A stretch of 64,000 bases of DNA from Pseudoroseicyclus aestuarii (GCF_003217255.1 NZ_QJTE01000001.1:930001-994000), one strand, 5' to 3'. Counted from the stretch's first letter, positions 22,469 to 32,110 are shown. A program made the numbers and translations. Notes: generated from the sequence alone by a model not told the origin.

Positions 22469-22478
22469 TCCGCTGATC

Positions 22479-22512
22479 GCCGCCGGCGTCCCCGCCTTTG
22501 GGCGCCGGCGGC
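22479..22512 (+). terminator. Intercistronic hairpin after the binding-protein gene
   Basis: GCCGCCGGCG and CGCCGGCGGC make a perfect 10-bp stem with a 14-base loop, starting 10 bases after the binding-protein stop and ahead of the first permease. There is no T-run, so partial termination or protection of the upstream message is more likely than full termination. Confidence 0.55.
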
Positions 22513-22610
22513 CCATGTCTTCCGCCCAGACCCGTCCCGCCGCCCGAGGCAGGCGCCGCCGCACCGGCGGGCGCCGCAGGGACCCGACCCCGCCCGAAGG
22601 ACGCCTGCCC

Positions 22611-23660
22611 TTGCTGCGATTCATCGCCGGACGCCTTGCCACGATGCTGCTGACGGCCCTGTGCCTGACGCTCGTCGTCTTCTTTCTGACCAATCTCGCC
22701 CCCAGCCTCGAGCGCGTCGCCAAGACGCAGATCGGTGCCCGCGTCTCGGATGCCGAGGTCGAGAGCTGGCTGAACCGCAATGGCTACGGCGGCCCGATGC
22801 TGGCGCGCTACGGCGAATGGCTGGGCGTCATGCCCGGATGGACGAGCGCGGCCGAGGACGGCGGGCTCGCCGCCGGACGCTGCCTCGGGGATACCGCAGC
22901 GGAGGCCGGGGCGCCGCGCTACTGCGGCGTTCTGCAGGGCGACTGGGGCACCTCCACCGTGTTCCGCGACGAGGTCGCCACGATCATCGCCCGCTCGCTG
23001 GCGCTGACCGGCAAGCTGATGCTCTGGGTGCTGGTGGTCATGGTGCCCGGCGCGCTGGTGATCGGCGTGCTCTCGGGGATGCGCGAGGGCAGCCGCACCG
23101 ACCGCGGCCTCTCGACCCTCTCGATCCTCTCGACAGCGACGCCGGAATACGTCTCGGGCGTGGTCTTCATCGCCGTCTTCGCCAGCTCCGCCGTCGGGCT
23201 GCGCTGGTTCAACGGCTCGGCCACCTCGGCGATGGAGCAGGCGACCTTCACCAATTTCACCCTGCCGGTCATGACCATCGCGCTCTACGGCATGGGCTAT
23301 ATCGCCCGCATGACCCGCGCCAGCATGGCCGAGGTCATGACCTCCCAGTACATCCGCACCGCCCGGCTCAAGGGCGTCAGCTTCCGCGCGCTTGTGCTGC
23401 GCCATGCGCTACGGAACGCGCTGATCGCGCCCTTCACGGTGATCATGCTGCAGATCCCCTGGATCCTGAACGGCGTCGTCATCGTCGAGACCCTGTTCAA
23501 CTACAAGGGCTTCGGCTGGACGCTGGTACAGGCCGCCAGCAACAACGACATCGAGCTGCTGCTCGGCGTCTCCGTCGTCTCGGTGATCGTGGTGCTGCTG
23601 ACGCAGCTGATCTCGGACCTCGGCTACGTCTATCTCAACCCGCGCATCCGCATAAGCTGA
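22611..23660 (+). CDS. ABC transporter permease, DppB/OppB type
   Basis: This inner-membrane permease begins LRFIAGRLATMLLTALCLTLVVFF, a typical DppB first helix. It has a large periplasmic loop with a cysteine pair (GRCLGDT and YCGVLQGDWG). The cytoplasmic coupling loop YIRTARLKGVSFRALVLRHA contacts the ATPase, and about six membrane segments are visible. I chose the TTG at 22611 (349 residues), which has GAAGGA 9 bases upstream. An in-frame ATG at 22515 lacks a ribosome site and would add an Arg-rich tail atypical of the family. Confidence 0.88.
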   Translation: MLRFIAGRLATMLLTALCLTLVVFFLTNLAPSLERVAKTQIGARVSDAEVESWLNRNGYGGPMLARYGEWLGVMPGWTSAAEDGGLAAGRCLGDTAAEAGAPRYCGVLQGDWGTSTVFRDEVATIIARSLALTGKLMLWVLVVMVPGALVIGVLSGMREGSRTDRGLSTLSILSTATPEYVSGVVFIAVFASSAVGLRWFNGSATSAMEQATFTNFTLPVMTIALYGMGYIARMTRASMAEVMTSQYIRTARLKGVSFRALVLRHALRNALIAPFTVIMLQIPWILNGVVIVETLFNYKGFGWTLVQAASNNDIELLLGVSVVSVIVVLLTQLISDLGYVYLNPRIRIS

Positions 23661-23670
23661 GGAGAGGCCC

Positions 23671-25113
23671 ATGGATCCCCTGACCTGGACCGGCGCGCTC
23701 GGCACTGTCCTGAACCCCCTGCTGCTGCTGTGCACCTGCGCTTTCGCAATTGCCGCGCTCGCCGCGACCCTGCTCGGCCTGCGCGCCGCACCGGCCCGCG
23801 CCGGATCGGCTGCCGCCCTCGCCGGCCCCGGCGGCGCGCCCGGCGCGGCCCGCCTTGCGGTGCGCCTCACCTTCTGGGCCATCGTCGCGGTGCTGGTGGC
23901 CTATCTCGTCGGCGGGCTCGTCACGCCCTATGGCACCGGCGGCATCCTTGGCTGCCTCTCGCGCCGGTTCCTTCCGGTCTGGATCGCCCTCGCCGCGAGC
24001 TTCGGCCTGTCGATCGCCTTCAAGCGGCGGCTCGGCCTTTATGGCAAGCTCTTCGACAGCACCATCGGGATGATCGGCTTCGCGCTGGTGATGTTCTGGG
24101 TCTATACCGCCCTCTTCACAGGCCTCTTCGGCTGGATCGTCACGCAGGACCCGCTGACGACGCTCTCGGGGCTGAAGAACAAGGTCCCCGGCACGCCGAT
24201 CCCCGGCGCGACGGGCCCATGGTCGCACTACCTGCTGGGCGGCGACAACCTGGCGCGCGATGTCTTCAGCCGGATGGTCGCGGGCAGCTGGATCGTGGTG
24301 CAGATCGCGCCGCTGGCGACGCTCTTCGCCTTCATGGTCGGCATCACGCTCGGCCTTCCCGCGGGCTTCTACGGCGGCAGGCTCGACACCCTCCTCAGCT
24401 TCCTGGCCAACCTGATCCTCGCCTTTCCGGTGATCCTGCTGTTCTACCTGCTGGTCACGCCCGAGATGGTCGCCTCCGGCGTGCCGGCCTGGATGGCGGT
24501 GGTGCTCTTCCTCTTCCCGATCCTCTTCGTGGTGGTGCTACTGAACGCCCGGCTCTACACCCGGCCCCTGCGCCGCACCCTCTGGGTCGGCGCGGCCCTC
24601 CTCGGCCTCGGCTGGCTCTACCTGTCGATGATCTCGCAGGCCGGCACCCCGATCGCCTTCCTGCCCGAAGACCTCGACCTCTTCGACGTGCCGGGCGGCA
24701 TCCTCGTGGTCTTCGTCTCCGTGGTCTTCGTCAATGCACCCACGGTCTTCCGCATCGTCCGCGGCCTCGCCATGGACATCAAGACGCGGGACTACGTCGC
24801 CGCCGCCCGGACCCGCGGCGAAGGCGCTTGGTACATCATGCTGTGGGAGATCCTGCCCAATGCCCGCGGCCCGCTGATCGTCGATTTCTGCCTGCGCATC
24901 GGCTACACCACGATCCTTCTCGGCACGCTCGGTTTCTTCGGCCTCGGCCTGCCGCCCGACAGCCCGGACTGGGGCAGCACGATCAACCTCGGGCGGCGGC
25001 TTCTGTCGATCTACCCCCATGCCGCTCTGGTGCCGGCCTTCGCGCTTCTCAGCCTCGTCCTCGGCCTCAACCTGCTCGCCGACGGGCTGCGCGAGGAAAG
25101 CCTGCGCGATTGA
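23671..25113 (+). CDS. ABC transporter permease, DppC/OppC type, long form
   Basis: This second permease has 480 residues, well above the ~300 usual for DppC. The extra length is at the N-terminus, where several additional hydrophobic segments precede the conserved core, plus an insert with two more helices near residues 270-350. The binding-protein-dependent transport core contains LLGGDNLARDVFSRMVAGS and the coupling loop RDYVAAARTRGEGAWYIMLW. It starts 10 bases after the first permease, with AGGAG ahead. Confidence 0.88.
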   Translation: MDPLTWTGALGTVLNPLLLLCTCAFAIAALAATLLGLRAAPARAGSAAALAGPGGAPGAARLAVRLTFWAIVAVLVAYLVGGLVTPYGTGGILGCLSRRFLPVWIALAASFGLSIAFKRRLGLYGKLFDSTIGMIGFALVMFWVYTALFTGLFGWIVTQDPLTTLSGLKNKVPGTPIPGATGPWSHYLLGGDNLARDVFSRMVAGSWIVVQIAPLATLFAFMVGITLGLPAGFYGGRLDTLLSFLANLILAFPVILLFYLLVTPEMVASGVPAWMAVVLFLFPILFVVVLLNARLYTRPLRRTLWVGAALLGLGWLYLSMISQAGTPIAFLPEDLDLFDVPGGILVVFVSVVFVNAPTVFRIVRGLAMDIKTRDYVAAARTRGEGAWYIMLWEILPNARGPLIVDFCLRIGYTTILLGTLGFFGLGLPPDSPDWGSTINLGRRLLSIYPHAALVPAFALLSLVLGLNLLADGLREESLRD

Positions 25114-25121
25114 CCGCGCCC

Positions 25122-25168
25122 CTTCATGTTTCGAAAAATACTCCGGGGGTCCGGGGGCTGGCCCCCGG
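25122..25168 (+). repeat. Dispersed Rhodobacterales-type intergenic repeat, copy A
   Basis: CTTCATGTTTCGAAAAATACTCCGGGGG-type head is followed by a CCGGGGG-CTGG-CCCCCGG hairpin (25151-25168). Related copies lie at about 32010-32064 (opposite orientation) and 48754-48823. This copy sits inside the transporter operon, between permease 2 and the ATPase, where it may modulate downstream expression. Confidence 0.6.
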
Positions 25169-25204
25169 CTCCGTTTCACGCCAGCGCCGCGCCAGGAGGT
25201 CCTG

Positions 25205-27280
25205 ATGACCGCCACCGACCAGCCGATCCTCGAGATCGACGATCTCTCGATCTCCTTCTTCACCCGCGACGGCGAGATCCCGGCCGTGATGAATTTCTCC
25301 GCCCGCGTCATGCCCGGCCAGGCGCTGGGCCTCGTCGGGGAATCGGGCTGCGGCAAATCCACCGTGGCGCTTGGCGTGATGCAGGATCTGGGCACCAACG
25401 GCCGCGTCACCGGCGGCGCCATCCGCTTTCGCGGACGCGATCTCACGCAAATGACCCCGAAGGAGCTGCGCGCGATCCGCGGCAGCGAGATCGCGATGAT
25501 CTACCAGGAGCCGATGGCCTCCCTGAACCCCGCGATGCGGATCGAGCAGCAGCTGATCGAGGTGCCGATGATCCACGAGGGGCTGGGCCGCGCCGAGGCC
25601 CGGGCTCGCGCGCTCGAACTGGTGGGGGATGTCCGCCTGCCCGACCCCGAGCGCATCCTGCGTGCCTATCCGCACCAGCTCTCGGGCGGGCAGCAGCAGC
25701 GCATCGTCATCGCCATGGCACTGATGAGCAAGCCGGCCCTCCTCATCCTCGACGAGCCGACGACGGCGCTCGACGTCACCGTCGAGGCGGCGGTGATCGA
25801 CCTGCTGCGCGAGCTGGGGACCAAGTACGGCACCTCGATGCTCTTCATCAGCCATAACCTCGGCCTCGTCCTCGAGACCTGCGACCAGATCTGCGTGATG
25901 TACTCCGGCGAGGCGGTGGAGCGCGGGCAGATCGCCGATGTCTTCGACAAGATGCGCCATCCCTACACGCAGGCGCTCTTCCGCTCGATCCCGCTGCCCG
26001 GCGCGAACAAGGAAAGCCGCCCGCTCGTCCCGATCCCCGGCAACTTTCCCCTCCCGCACGAGCGCCCGCCCGGCTGCAATTTCGGCCCGCGCTGCGATTA
26101 CTTCGCCGAGGGGCGCTGCGACGCCAGCAAGATCGCGATGGACCGGGTCCCGGACGAGGCGCTGCACGAAAGCCGCTGCCTCCGCTGGGACGAGATCGAC
26201 TGGGACGCGCCGCCGCAGACCGCCGTGCACAAGCCGAAAACCGAGATCGGCGAGGTCGTGCTCGAAGTGCGGGACCTGCAGAAGTACTACGAGGTCTCCA
26301 GCGGCGCGCTGGGCGGCGGCGCGGCGCGAGTGGTCAAGGCCAACGAATCCCTCTCCTTCGTGGCGCATGAAAGCGAGACTCTCGCCATCGTCGGCGAGTC
26401 GGGCTGCGGCAAATCGACCCTCGCCAAGGTGCTCATGGGGCTCGAGGTGGCGACGCGGGGCGGCGTGGCCATGGCCGGGCAGGAGATCGCGGATACGCCG
26501 ATCCAGTCCCGCGGGACGAAGACCATCGCCGACCTGCAGATGATCTTCCAGAACCCCTTCGACACGCTCAACCCCTCGATGACCATCGGGCGGCAGATCA
26601 TCCGCGCGCTCGAGATCTTCGGCGTTGGCAGGACCGGGGCCGAGCGGCGCGAAAGGATGCTCGAGCTGCTGGATCTGGTAAAGTTGCCGCGCGCCTTCGC
26701 CGCCCGCAAGCCGCGCCAGCTTTCGGGCGGGCAGAAGCAGCGTGTCGGGATCGCCCGCGCCTTCGCCGGCGACGCGCGCATCGTCATCGCGGACGAGCCC
26801 GTGAGCGCGCTCGACGTCAGCGTGCAGGCCGCCGTCAGCGACCTTCTGATGGACATCCAGCGCGAGAAGAAGACCACGCTCCTCTTCATCAGCCACGACC
26901 TGTCGATCGTGCGCTATCTCGCCGACCGGGTGCTGGTGATGTACCTCGGCCATGTCGTCGAGATCGGCACGACGGAGCAGATCTTCGCGCCGCCCTACCA
27001 CCCCTATACCGAGGCGCTGCTCTCGGCGGTGCCGATTGCCGACACCTCCATCAAGAAGAAGCACATCGTCCTCGAGGGCGAGGTGCCGAGCGCGATGGAC
27101 CCGCCGCCGGGCTGCCCCTTCCAGACCCGCTGCCGCTGGAAATCGAAGGTCCCGGGCAACAGGTGCGAGACCGAGCTGCCGCCTCTCCGGACCCTGGCCA
27201 CGGGGCACCAGAGCCTGTGCTGGCTGGACGAGGCCGAGCGTGCCGTGATGGAGCCAGTGATCCAGACCGCCGCCCCCTAG
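25205..27280 (+). CDS. ABC transporter ATP-binding protein with two fused ATPase domains
   Basis: This 691-residue cytoplasmic protein fuses the two ATPases (DppD- and DppF-like) that are separate in many importers. Domain 1 has Walker A GESGCGKST, signature LSGGQQQR and Walker B LLILDEPT. Domain 2, after about residue 345, repeats GESGCGKST, LSGGQKQR and VIADEPVSAL. Each half ends with the oligopeptide-type C-terminal region, CNFGPRCDYFAEGRC and CPFQTRCRWKSK, with conserved cysteines. Start at 25205 follows AGGAGGT. It completes the importer begun at 20.8 kb. Confidence 0.93.
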   Translation: MTATDQPILEIDDLSISFFTRDGEIPAVMNFSARVMPGQALGLVGESGCGKSTVALGVMQDLGTNGRVTGGAIRFRGRDLTQMTPKELRAIRGSEIAMIYQEPMASLNPAMRIEQQLIEVPMIHEGLGRAEARARALELVGDVRLPDPERILRAYPHQLSGGQQQRIVIAMALMSKPALLILDEPTTALDVTVEAAVIDLLRELGTKYGTSMLFISHNLGLVLETCDQICVMYSGEAVERGQIADVFDKMRHPYTQALFRSIPLPGANKESRPLVPIPGNFPLPHERPPGCNFGPRCDYFAEGRCDASKIAMDRVPDEALHESRCLRWDEIDWDAPPQTAVHKPKTEIGEVVLEVRDLQKYYEVSSGALGGGAARVVKANESLSFVAHESETLAIVGESGCGKSTLAKVLMGLEVATRGGVAMAGQEIADTPIQSRGTKTIADLQMIFQNPFDTLNPSMTIGRQIIRALEIFGVGRTGAERRERMLELLDLVKLPRAFAARKPRQLSGGQKQRVGIARAFAGDARIVIADEPVSALDVSVQAAVSDLLMDIQREKKTTLLFISHDLSIVRYLADRVLVMYLGHVVEIGTTEQIFAPPYHPYTEALLSAVPIADTSIKKKHIVLEGEVPSAMDPPPGCPFQTRCRWKSKVPGNRCETELPPLRTLATGHQSLCWLDEAERAVMEPVIQTAAP

Positions 27281-27336
27281 GGGCAGGAAATGATAAGCAG
27301 CGGGAACCGGCAGCCGCTGCACGACCTTGTGAAGTC

Positions 27337-28182
27337 ATGACAGATCAAAAACTCGGTTGGGCCGTTCCGGTCATGCGCGCGGGCTTCGTCGGACGAGGCC
27401 TGATGAATCTCACCATCGGTATACTGGGCTTCTTGGCGGCGCGCTCCGGCAGCACGCCCGAGGGGACCAGCGATGCCCTCGAACGGCTCGAAGGGCAGCC
27501 CTGGGGCGTCGCCGCGCTCCTGGTGATCGCTCTGGGCCTGCTGGCCTACGGCATCTGGCGCCTCGCCGCCGCCTTCTGGGACCTCGAGGCCTATGGCACA
27601 GAGGCGAAGGGCATGATCGCCCGCGCCGGGCAGACCGTCACTGGCGTGATCCACATTGGCCTCGCCGCGGTCGCGGCAGCGGTGGTCTTCGGCAGCGGCG
27701 GCTCCGGCGGCGGCTCCAGTATCGAGGACTGGACTGCGCGCATCATGGGCTGGCCCTTCGGCCAGTGGATCGTCGGCATCGCCGGCGCAATCGCAGCGGC
27801 TGCGGGCCTTTATTACATCTACAAGGGCATCAGCGAGAAATACATGCGCATGCTGCGCTCCAAGCCGCTGACGCTGCGCCTGCGCCCGCTGCTGACCGCC
27901 GGCCTCGCCGCGCAGGGCGTGGTCATCACGATCATCGGCGGCCTTCTCGTCTATGCCGCCTGGACCACCAATCCGCAGGAGGCCGGCGGCCTTGGCGATG
28001 CCTTCACCTGGCTGCGCGATCAGCCCTACGGCCTCTGGCTGGTCATGGCGCTGTCGCTGGGTCTTTGCGCCTTCTGCGTCTTCTGCCTCGTGAATGCGGC
28101 CTACCGCATCATCCCGCGTCTCGGCACCGACGACGTCGAAACCCTGGCCTCGAAGATCGAAGCCAAGGCCAAATCGGCCTAA
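27337..28182 (+). CDS. DUF1206 integral membrane protein
   Basis: This 281-residue protein of unknown function is built from three similar repeats of a paired helix. Visible segments are FVGRGLMNLTIGILGFLAA, a second GVIHIGLAAVAAAVVFG and a third AAQGVVITIIGGLLVYAA, each preceded by a charged stretch, which is the DUF1206 pattern. The last residues are lysine rich and cytoplasmic. It follows the importer operon after 56 bases and may or may not be co-transcribed. Its stop overlaps that of the convergent lytic transglycosylase gene. Confidence 0.8.
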   Translation: MTDQKLGWAVPVMRAGFVGRGLMNLTIGILGFLAARSGSTPEGTSDALERLEGQPWGVAALLVIALGLLAYGIWRLAAAFWDLEAYGTEAKGMIARAGQTVTGVIHIGLAAVAAAVVFGSGGSGGGSSIEDWTARIMGWPFGQWIVGIAGAIAAAAGLYYIYKGISEKYMRMLRSKPLTLRLRPLLTAGLAAQGVVITIIGGLLVYAAWTTNPQEAGGLGDAFTWLRDQPYGLWLVMALSLGLCAFCVFCLVNAAYRIIPRLGTDDVETLASKIEAKAKSA

Positions 28183-28766
28183 CGCCCGAGAATCGCGAGG
28201 ACATAGCCCTCTGTCTCGGCGTAGGGCGGTATGCCGCTGTAGCGGCGTACCGCCTCCGGCCCGGCGTTATAGGCGGCCAGCGCCAGCCGCCAATCCCCGA
28301 AGGCATCGAACTGCATCCGCAAGTAGCGCGCCCCGCCGTCGAGGTTCTGCTCGGGATCGGTGGGGTCCACGCCCATCATCTGCGCGGTCCCCGGCATAAG
28401 CTGCGCCAGACCCAGCGCCCCGACCCGGCTGACGGCGGCGGCATTCCAGCCGCTTTCCTGCTGCACCAGCCGAAGGAAGAGGTCGGCGGGCACGCCGTGC
28501 CGCCGCGCCGCGGCCTGCGCCAGGGACAGGTATGGTCCGCTATAGCGACCGGCATAGCGCGGCACACCGGCCAGTCCCGCCGGCGCCTCGCTCCGCTCGG
28601 GCTGCAATCGGCTGGACCCCGCGTATTGCTGCGCGGCTCGCCCGTCGAGAAACGAGAAGCGATCGGCAAGGCTGGAGCTGGCCGACATGGTCGAGACCGA
28701 GTCGGCCAAGACAGGGCCCGGCAGGACCAGAAACCCCAACAGGGCTGCGCGCGTGATCGGCTTCAT
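28179..28766 (-). CDS. Lytic transglycosylase, SLT domain
   Basis: This exported peptidoglycan-cleaving enzyme has 195 residues. A signal peptide (LLGFLVLPGPVLAD) precedes a low-complexity linker. The goose-lysozyme-like SLT domain follows with the catalytic Glu in LRLVQQESGWNAAAVS and the motifs GALGLAQLMPGTAQMMGV, NLDGGARYLR and LALAAYNAGPEAVRRY. It is short because only the catalytic domain is present. It is convergent with the DUF1206 gene (stop codons overlap) and divergent from ssb. Confidence 0.92.
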   Translation of the reverse strand: MKPITRAALLGFLVLPGPVLADSVSTMSASSSLADRFSFLDGRAAQQYAGSSRLQPERSEAPAGLAGVPRYAGRYSGPYLSLAQAAARRHGVPADLFLRLVQQESGWNAAAVSRVGALGLAQLMPGTAQMMGVDPTDPEQNLDGGARYLRMQFDAFGDWRLALAAYNAGPEAVRRYSGIPPYAETEGYVLAILGR

Positions 28767-28967
28767 AGGCAGTTCCCGTCCTTGCGCGGCGGCCTGCCCC
28801 TGTCGAGGCGCCCGCCATCGTCGCGGCGAAGACTACCCGATCCCGCTGCGGAAGCCACCCCCTGCCGCGTTTAGCCCCTGTTAACCGCGCGGCGAAGACC
28901 TTAGGCTTCCGCCTCGAAGCCGGCCGGGCCGGCACCCACGGACGCAAGACAATCAGGGGGACAGCAC

Positions 28968-29513
28968 ATGGCCGGATCGGTCAACAAGGTGATCCTGGTC
29001 GGCAATCTCGGGCGCGACCCCGAGGTTCGGACCTTTCAGAACGGCGGCAAGGTGGTGAACCTGCGGATCGCCACATCCGAGCGCTGGCGCGATCGCAGCA
29101 CCGGCGAGAACCGTGAGCGCACGGAATGGCACTCGGTCGCCATCTTCAACGAGAACCTCGGGCGGATCGCCGAGCAATACCTCAAGAAGGGCTCGAACGT
29201 GTACCTCGAGGGCCAGCTCGAGACCCGTAAATGGCAGGACCAGAACGGCCAGGACCGCTACTCGACCGAGGTCGTGCTGCGCAACTTCCGCGGTGAACTG
29301 ACGCTTCTGGGCGGCCGCGGCGATGGCGGCGGCGGCGGTGGCGGCGGCTACGACGGTGGCGGCAGCTCGGGCGGTGGCGGCTATGGCGGCGGCTACGACG
29401 ACCGCGGCGGCAACGACGGCGGCTACGGCGGCGGCAATTCCGGCGGCGGATCCGGCTCCGGCTCGGGCGGCGGCGGCGGCCGCGGCGATCTCGACGACGA
29501 GATCCCGTTCTGA
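28968..29513 (+). CDS. ssb: Single-stranded DNA-binding protein Ssb
   Basis: Ssb coats single-stranded DNA during replication and repair and recruits partners through its tail. The 181-residue protein has the OB fold ([49 protein letters not shown]). A very glycine-rich linker of about 60 residues with Tyr and Asp punctuation follows, and the acidic tip is DLDDEIPF, the partner-binding motif. An AGGGGGA ribosome site precedes the ATG. Confidence 0.97.
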   Translation: MAGSVNKVILVGNLGRDPEVRTFQNGGKVVNLRIATSERWRDRSTGENRERTEWHSVAIFNENLGRIAEQYLKKGSNVYLEGQLETRKWQDQNGQDRYSTEVVLRNFRGELTLLGGRGDGGGGGGGGYDGGGSSGGGGYGGGYDDRGGNDGGYGGGNSGGGSGSGSGGGGGRGDLDDEIPF

Positions 29514-29524
29514 TCGAACGTCTT

Positions 29525-29548
29525 CGCGCCCGCCCATCGGCGGGCGCG
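29525..29548. terminator. Hairpin between convergent ssb and anmK
   Basis: CGCGCCCGCC-CATC-GGCGGGCGCG is a perfect 10-bp stem with a 4-base loop, 12 bases after the ssb stop and 6 bases beyond the anmK stop. It lacks T-runs on either strand but is well placed to serve both convergent genes. Confidence 0.6.
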
Positions 29549-29553
29549 GACCC

Positions 29554-30672
29554 TCAGCCGATCTTCCCGGCGGGCAGCAGGGCCGGACGGTTGACCGTGC
29601 CGCCGCCGATCGCGGCCCGGACGCCGGTGGTGCCCGGCGCGGTGGTCGGCATCCCGCGGGTGACCCGCACGGCGAGATAGGCCATCGACTGAGCCTCGAT
29701 CATGTCGCCGTCGAGGCCCAGATCCTCGACCGGCTCGACCGGGCAATCGGCCCCGGCGGCGATCATCTCCATCAGCACCGGGTTACGCCGTCCGCCCCCC
29801 GAGACGAGGATTCGCCGCGGCGGCTGCGGCGCAAGCTCCAGCCCCGCCATCACGCCCGCGGCCGAACAGGCACAGAGCGTTGCGGCGGCATCGGCATCGG
29901 ACAGATCCGCGACCGCGTCGATCATCCAGGCGAAGGTGCCGCGATCAAGCGTCTTGGGCGCCATGCGCGTGAAGTAGCGGTCTTGCAGGAAGTGCTCCAC
30001 CACGCCCTCGGCGACGGTACCCCCGCGCGCAAGAACGCCGTCCTCGTCGCAGGCACGCCCGATCCTCGTCCGCACCAGATCGTCCACCAGCGCCGTCGCC
30101 GGACCCGCATCGAAGGCCAGGAGTGCGCCCTCGTCCTGCGGCCGCGGCACCGTAGGATCGACCAGCGTCAGCTTGGCGATGCCGCCGAGGTTCAGCACCG
30201 CCACCGGCCCCTCGAGGTCCAGGTACCGCGCCAGGGCCCAGTGGTAGAAGGCCGCCATCGGCCCCCCCTCGCCGCCCATCTGTACGTCCGCGCTGCGAAA
30301 GTCCGAGACCACGGGCAGGCCCATCAGCTGGGCCAGCGCCTGCCCGTCGCCGATCTGCAGCGTGCCGCTTCCGCGCGGATCATGGATCAGGGTCTGGCCG
30401 TGGAAGCCGATCAGCTCGAGCCCCTCGAACTGGCTGAGCAGCTCTCCATGGGCGGCGGTGACGACGCGGGCGGCCGAGACGACATGCGGCCCCTCCCATT
30501 CCCCGAGCGCCGCGCGCAGCACGCTGCGCTCGCCCTCGGTATAGGGGCGGTAACCGCTCCCGCCGATGGAATAGAGCTTCTCCCCGTCGGTTTCGATCAC
30601 CGCGGCGTCGACGCCGTCGAAGGCCAGGCCCGACATCGCCCCGAGCACCCGCATTCCGCCTGACTGCAACAT
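29554..30672 (-). CDS. anmK: Anhydro-N-acetylmuramic acid kinase AnmK
   Basis: AnmK opens and phosphorylates anhydro-MurNAc recovered from cell-wall turnover, giving MurNAc-6-phosphate. The 372-residue protein matches the family in [65 protein letters not shown] and [16 protein letters not shown]. Oddly, the N-terminal nucleotide-binding motif, usually GTMSGTSxDGVD, reads [12 protein letters not shown] here, replacing the Thr-Ser pair by Leu-Ala. I chose the ATG at 30672 (MLQSGGM); an ATG at 30654 is possible. It is divergent from tyrS. Confidence 0.92.
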   Translation of the reverse strand: MLQSGGMRVLGAMSGLAFDGVDAAVIETDGEKLYSIGGSGYRPYTEGERSVLRAALGEWEGPHVVSAARVVTAAHGELLSQFEGLELIGFHGQTLIHDPRGSGTLQIGDGQALAQLMGLPVVSDFRSADVQMGGEGGPMAAFYHWALARYLDLEGPVAVLNLGGIAKLTLVDPTVPRPQDEGALLAFDAGPATALVDDLVRTRIGRACDEDGVLARGGTVAEGVVEHFLQDRYFTRMAPKTLDRGTFAWMIDAVADLSDADAAATLCACSAAGVMAGLELAPQPPRRILVSGGGRRNPVLMEMIAAGADCPVEPVEDLGLDGDMIEAQSMAYLAVRVTRGMPTTAPGTTGVRAAIGGGTVNRPALLPAGKIG

Positions 30673-30733
30673 CGTCTTTCCCAACCTTCTCCGGTTCCCT
30701 ATAGAGTGCAGCGTCAATCACAGGGGCACAAGC

Positions 30734-31984
30734 ATGACCTACCACCCCAAGTCCGAGTTCATGGCGACGATCATGGAGCGCGGCTTCATCGCCGATTGCA
30801 CGGATTACCAGGCGCTGGACGAAGCGCTCTCGACCGGGGTGGTGACCGCCTATATCGGCTATGACGCGACGGCGGCCTCGCTGCATGTCGGGCACCTGCT
30901 GAACGTCATGCTGCTACGCTGGTTTCAGAAGACCGGGCACCGTCCGATCACGCTGATGGGCGGCGGCACCACGAAGATCGGCGACCCCTCCTTCCGTTCG
31001 GACGAGCGGCCGCTGCTGGACGATGCCGCCATCGCCAGCAACATCGCCGGCATGCAGGCGGTGCTGAACCGCTACCTCGCCTATGGCGAGGGGCCGACGG
31101 ATGCCTTGCTGCTGAACAACGCCGACTGGCTGGACGGGCTGGAATACATCAAGTTCCTGCGCGACGTGGGCCGGCATTTCAGCGTCAACCGCATGCTGTC
31201 CTTCGAGAGCGTGAAAAGCCGGCTCGACCGCGAGCAGTCGCTCTCGTTCCTCGAGTTCAACTACATGATCCTGCAGGCCTACGACTTCATGGAGCTGAAC
31301 CGCCGCCACGGCTGCCTGCTGCAGATGGGCGGGTCGGACCAGTGGGGCAATATCGTCAACGGCGTCGACCTGACCCGCCGGATGAGCGAGCGCGAGATCT
31401 TCGGCCTGACGACGCCGCTGCTGACGACCTCGGACGGGCGCAAGATGGGCAAATCCGCCGGCGGCGCGATCTGGCTGAACGAGGCGATGCTCAGCCCCTA
31501 TGGCTTCTGGCAGTTCTGGCGCAACACCACCGATGCCGATGTCGGGCGCTTCCTCAAGCTTTATACCGAGATCGACGTCGAGGAATGCGACCGCCTCGGC
31601 GCCCTTGGCGGCTCCGAGATCAACGCCGCGAAGATCACGCTCGCCAACGAGGTCACGGCCCTGCTTCATGGGCGCGCGGCGGCCGAGGCGGCAGAGGCCA
31701 CGGCCCGCGAGGTCTTCGAGAAAGGCGGCGTCGGGGATGATCTGCCGAAACTCACGCTGAGCGCCGAGGATATTGGCGACGGCATCTCGATCGCGCAGCT
31801 TCTGGTGCGCGCCGGCCTTGCCGGATCGGGCAAGGAGGCGCGGCGGCTGCTGACCGAAGGCGGCGCGAAGATGGACGATGCCCCGATCGCCGATCCGGGG
31901 CTGATGCTGGACGAGGCGGCGCTGTCCACGCCGGTCAAGCTTTCGGCCGGCAAGAAGCGGCACGCGCTGGTGCAGATCGGCTGA
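30734..31984 (+). CDS. tyrS: Tyrosine--tRNA ligase TyrS
   Basis: TyrS charges tRNA-Tyr. The 416-residue class I synthetase has the tyrosine pocket [16 protein letters not shown], with HVGH as the HIGH-motif equivalent, then [20 protein letters not shown] and [12 protein letters not shown]. The KMSKS-type loop is [14 protein letters not shown]. The C-terminal S4-like RNA-binding domain ([21 protein letters not shown]) follows. AGGGG precedes the ATG. Confidence 0.97.
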   Translation: MTYHPKSEFMATIMERGFIADCTDYQALDEALSTGVVTAYIGYDATAASLHVGHLLNVMLLRWFQKTGHRPITLMGGGTTKIGDPSFRSDERPLLDDAAIASNIAGMQAVLNRYLAYGEGPTDALLLNNADWLDGLEYIKFLRDVGRHFSVNRMLSFESVKSRLDREQSLSFLEFNYMILQAYDFMELNRRHGCLLQMGGSDQWGNIVNGVDLTRRMSEREIFGLTTPLLTTSDGRKMGKSAGGAIWLNEAMLSPYGFWQFWRNTTDADVGRFLKLYTEIDVEECDRLGALGGSEINAAKITLANEVTALLHGRAAAEAAEATAREVFEKGGVGDDLPKLTLSAEDIGDGISIAQLLVRAGLAGSGKEARRLLTEGGAKMDDAPIADPGLMLDEAALSTPVKLSAGKKRHALVQIG

Positions 31985-32009
31985 GCGCGCGCTGGCCGGC
32001 GCCGCGGGA

Positions 32010-32064
32010 GCGGGGGTTTCACACCCCCGCGCCCCCGTGGAGTATTTGAAGAAACATGAAGGGG
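32010..32064 (-). repeat. Dispersed intergenic repeat, copy B
   Basis: Read on minus, this has CTTCATGTTTCTTCAAATAC followed by TCC, a G-run, and a GCGGGGGT-TTCAC-ACCCCCGC hairpin (32010-32030). The hairpin lies 26 bases after the tyrS stop and could terminate tyrS. It is the best match to copy A, in the opposite orientation relative to the upstream gene. Confidence 0.6.
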
Positions 32065-32110
32065 GCGGCGCCGCAGGACCCGATACGGCGCCGCGAGACT
32101 GGAGGCCGCG

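Noticed and set aside
28968-29513. Gly-rich tract of ssb as a possible repeat element or phase-variable locus
   Set aside because: GGC-codon redundancy in a disordered Ssb linker explains it; the reading frame and the DDEIPF tip are intact.
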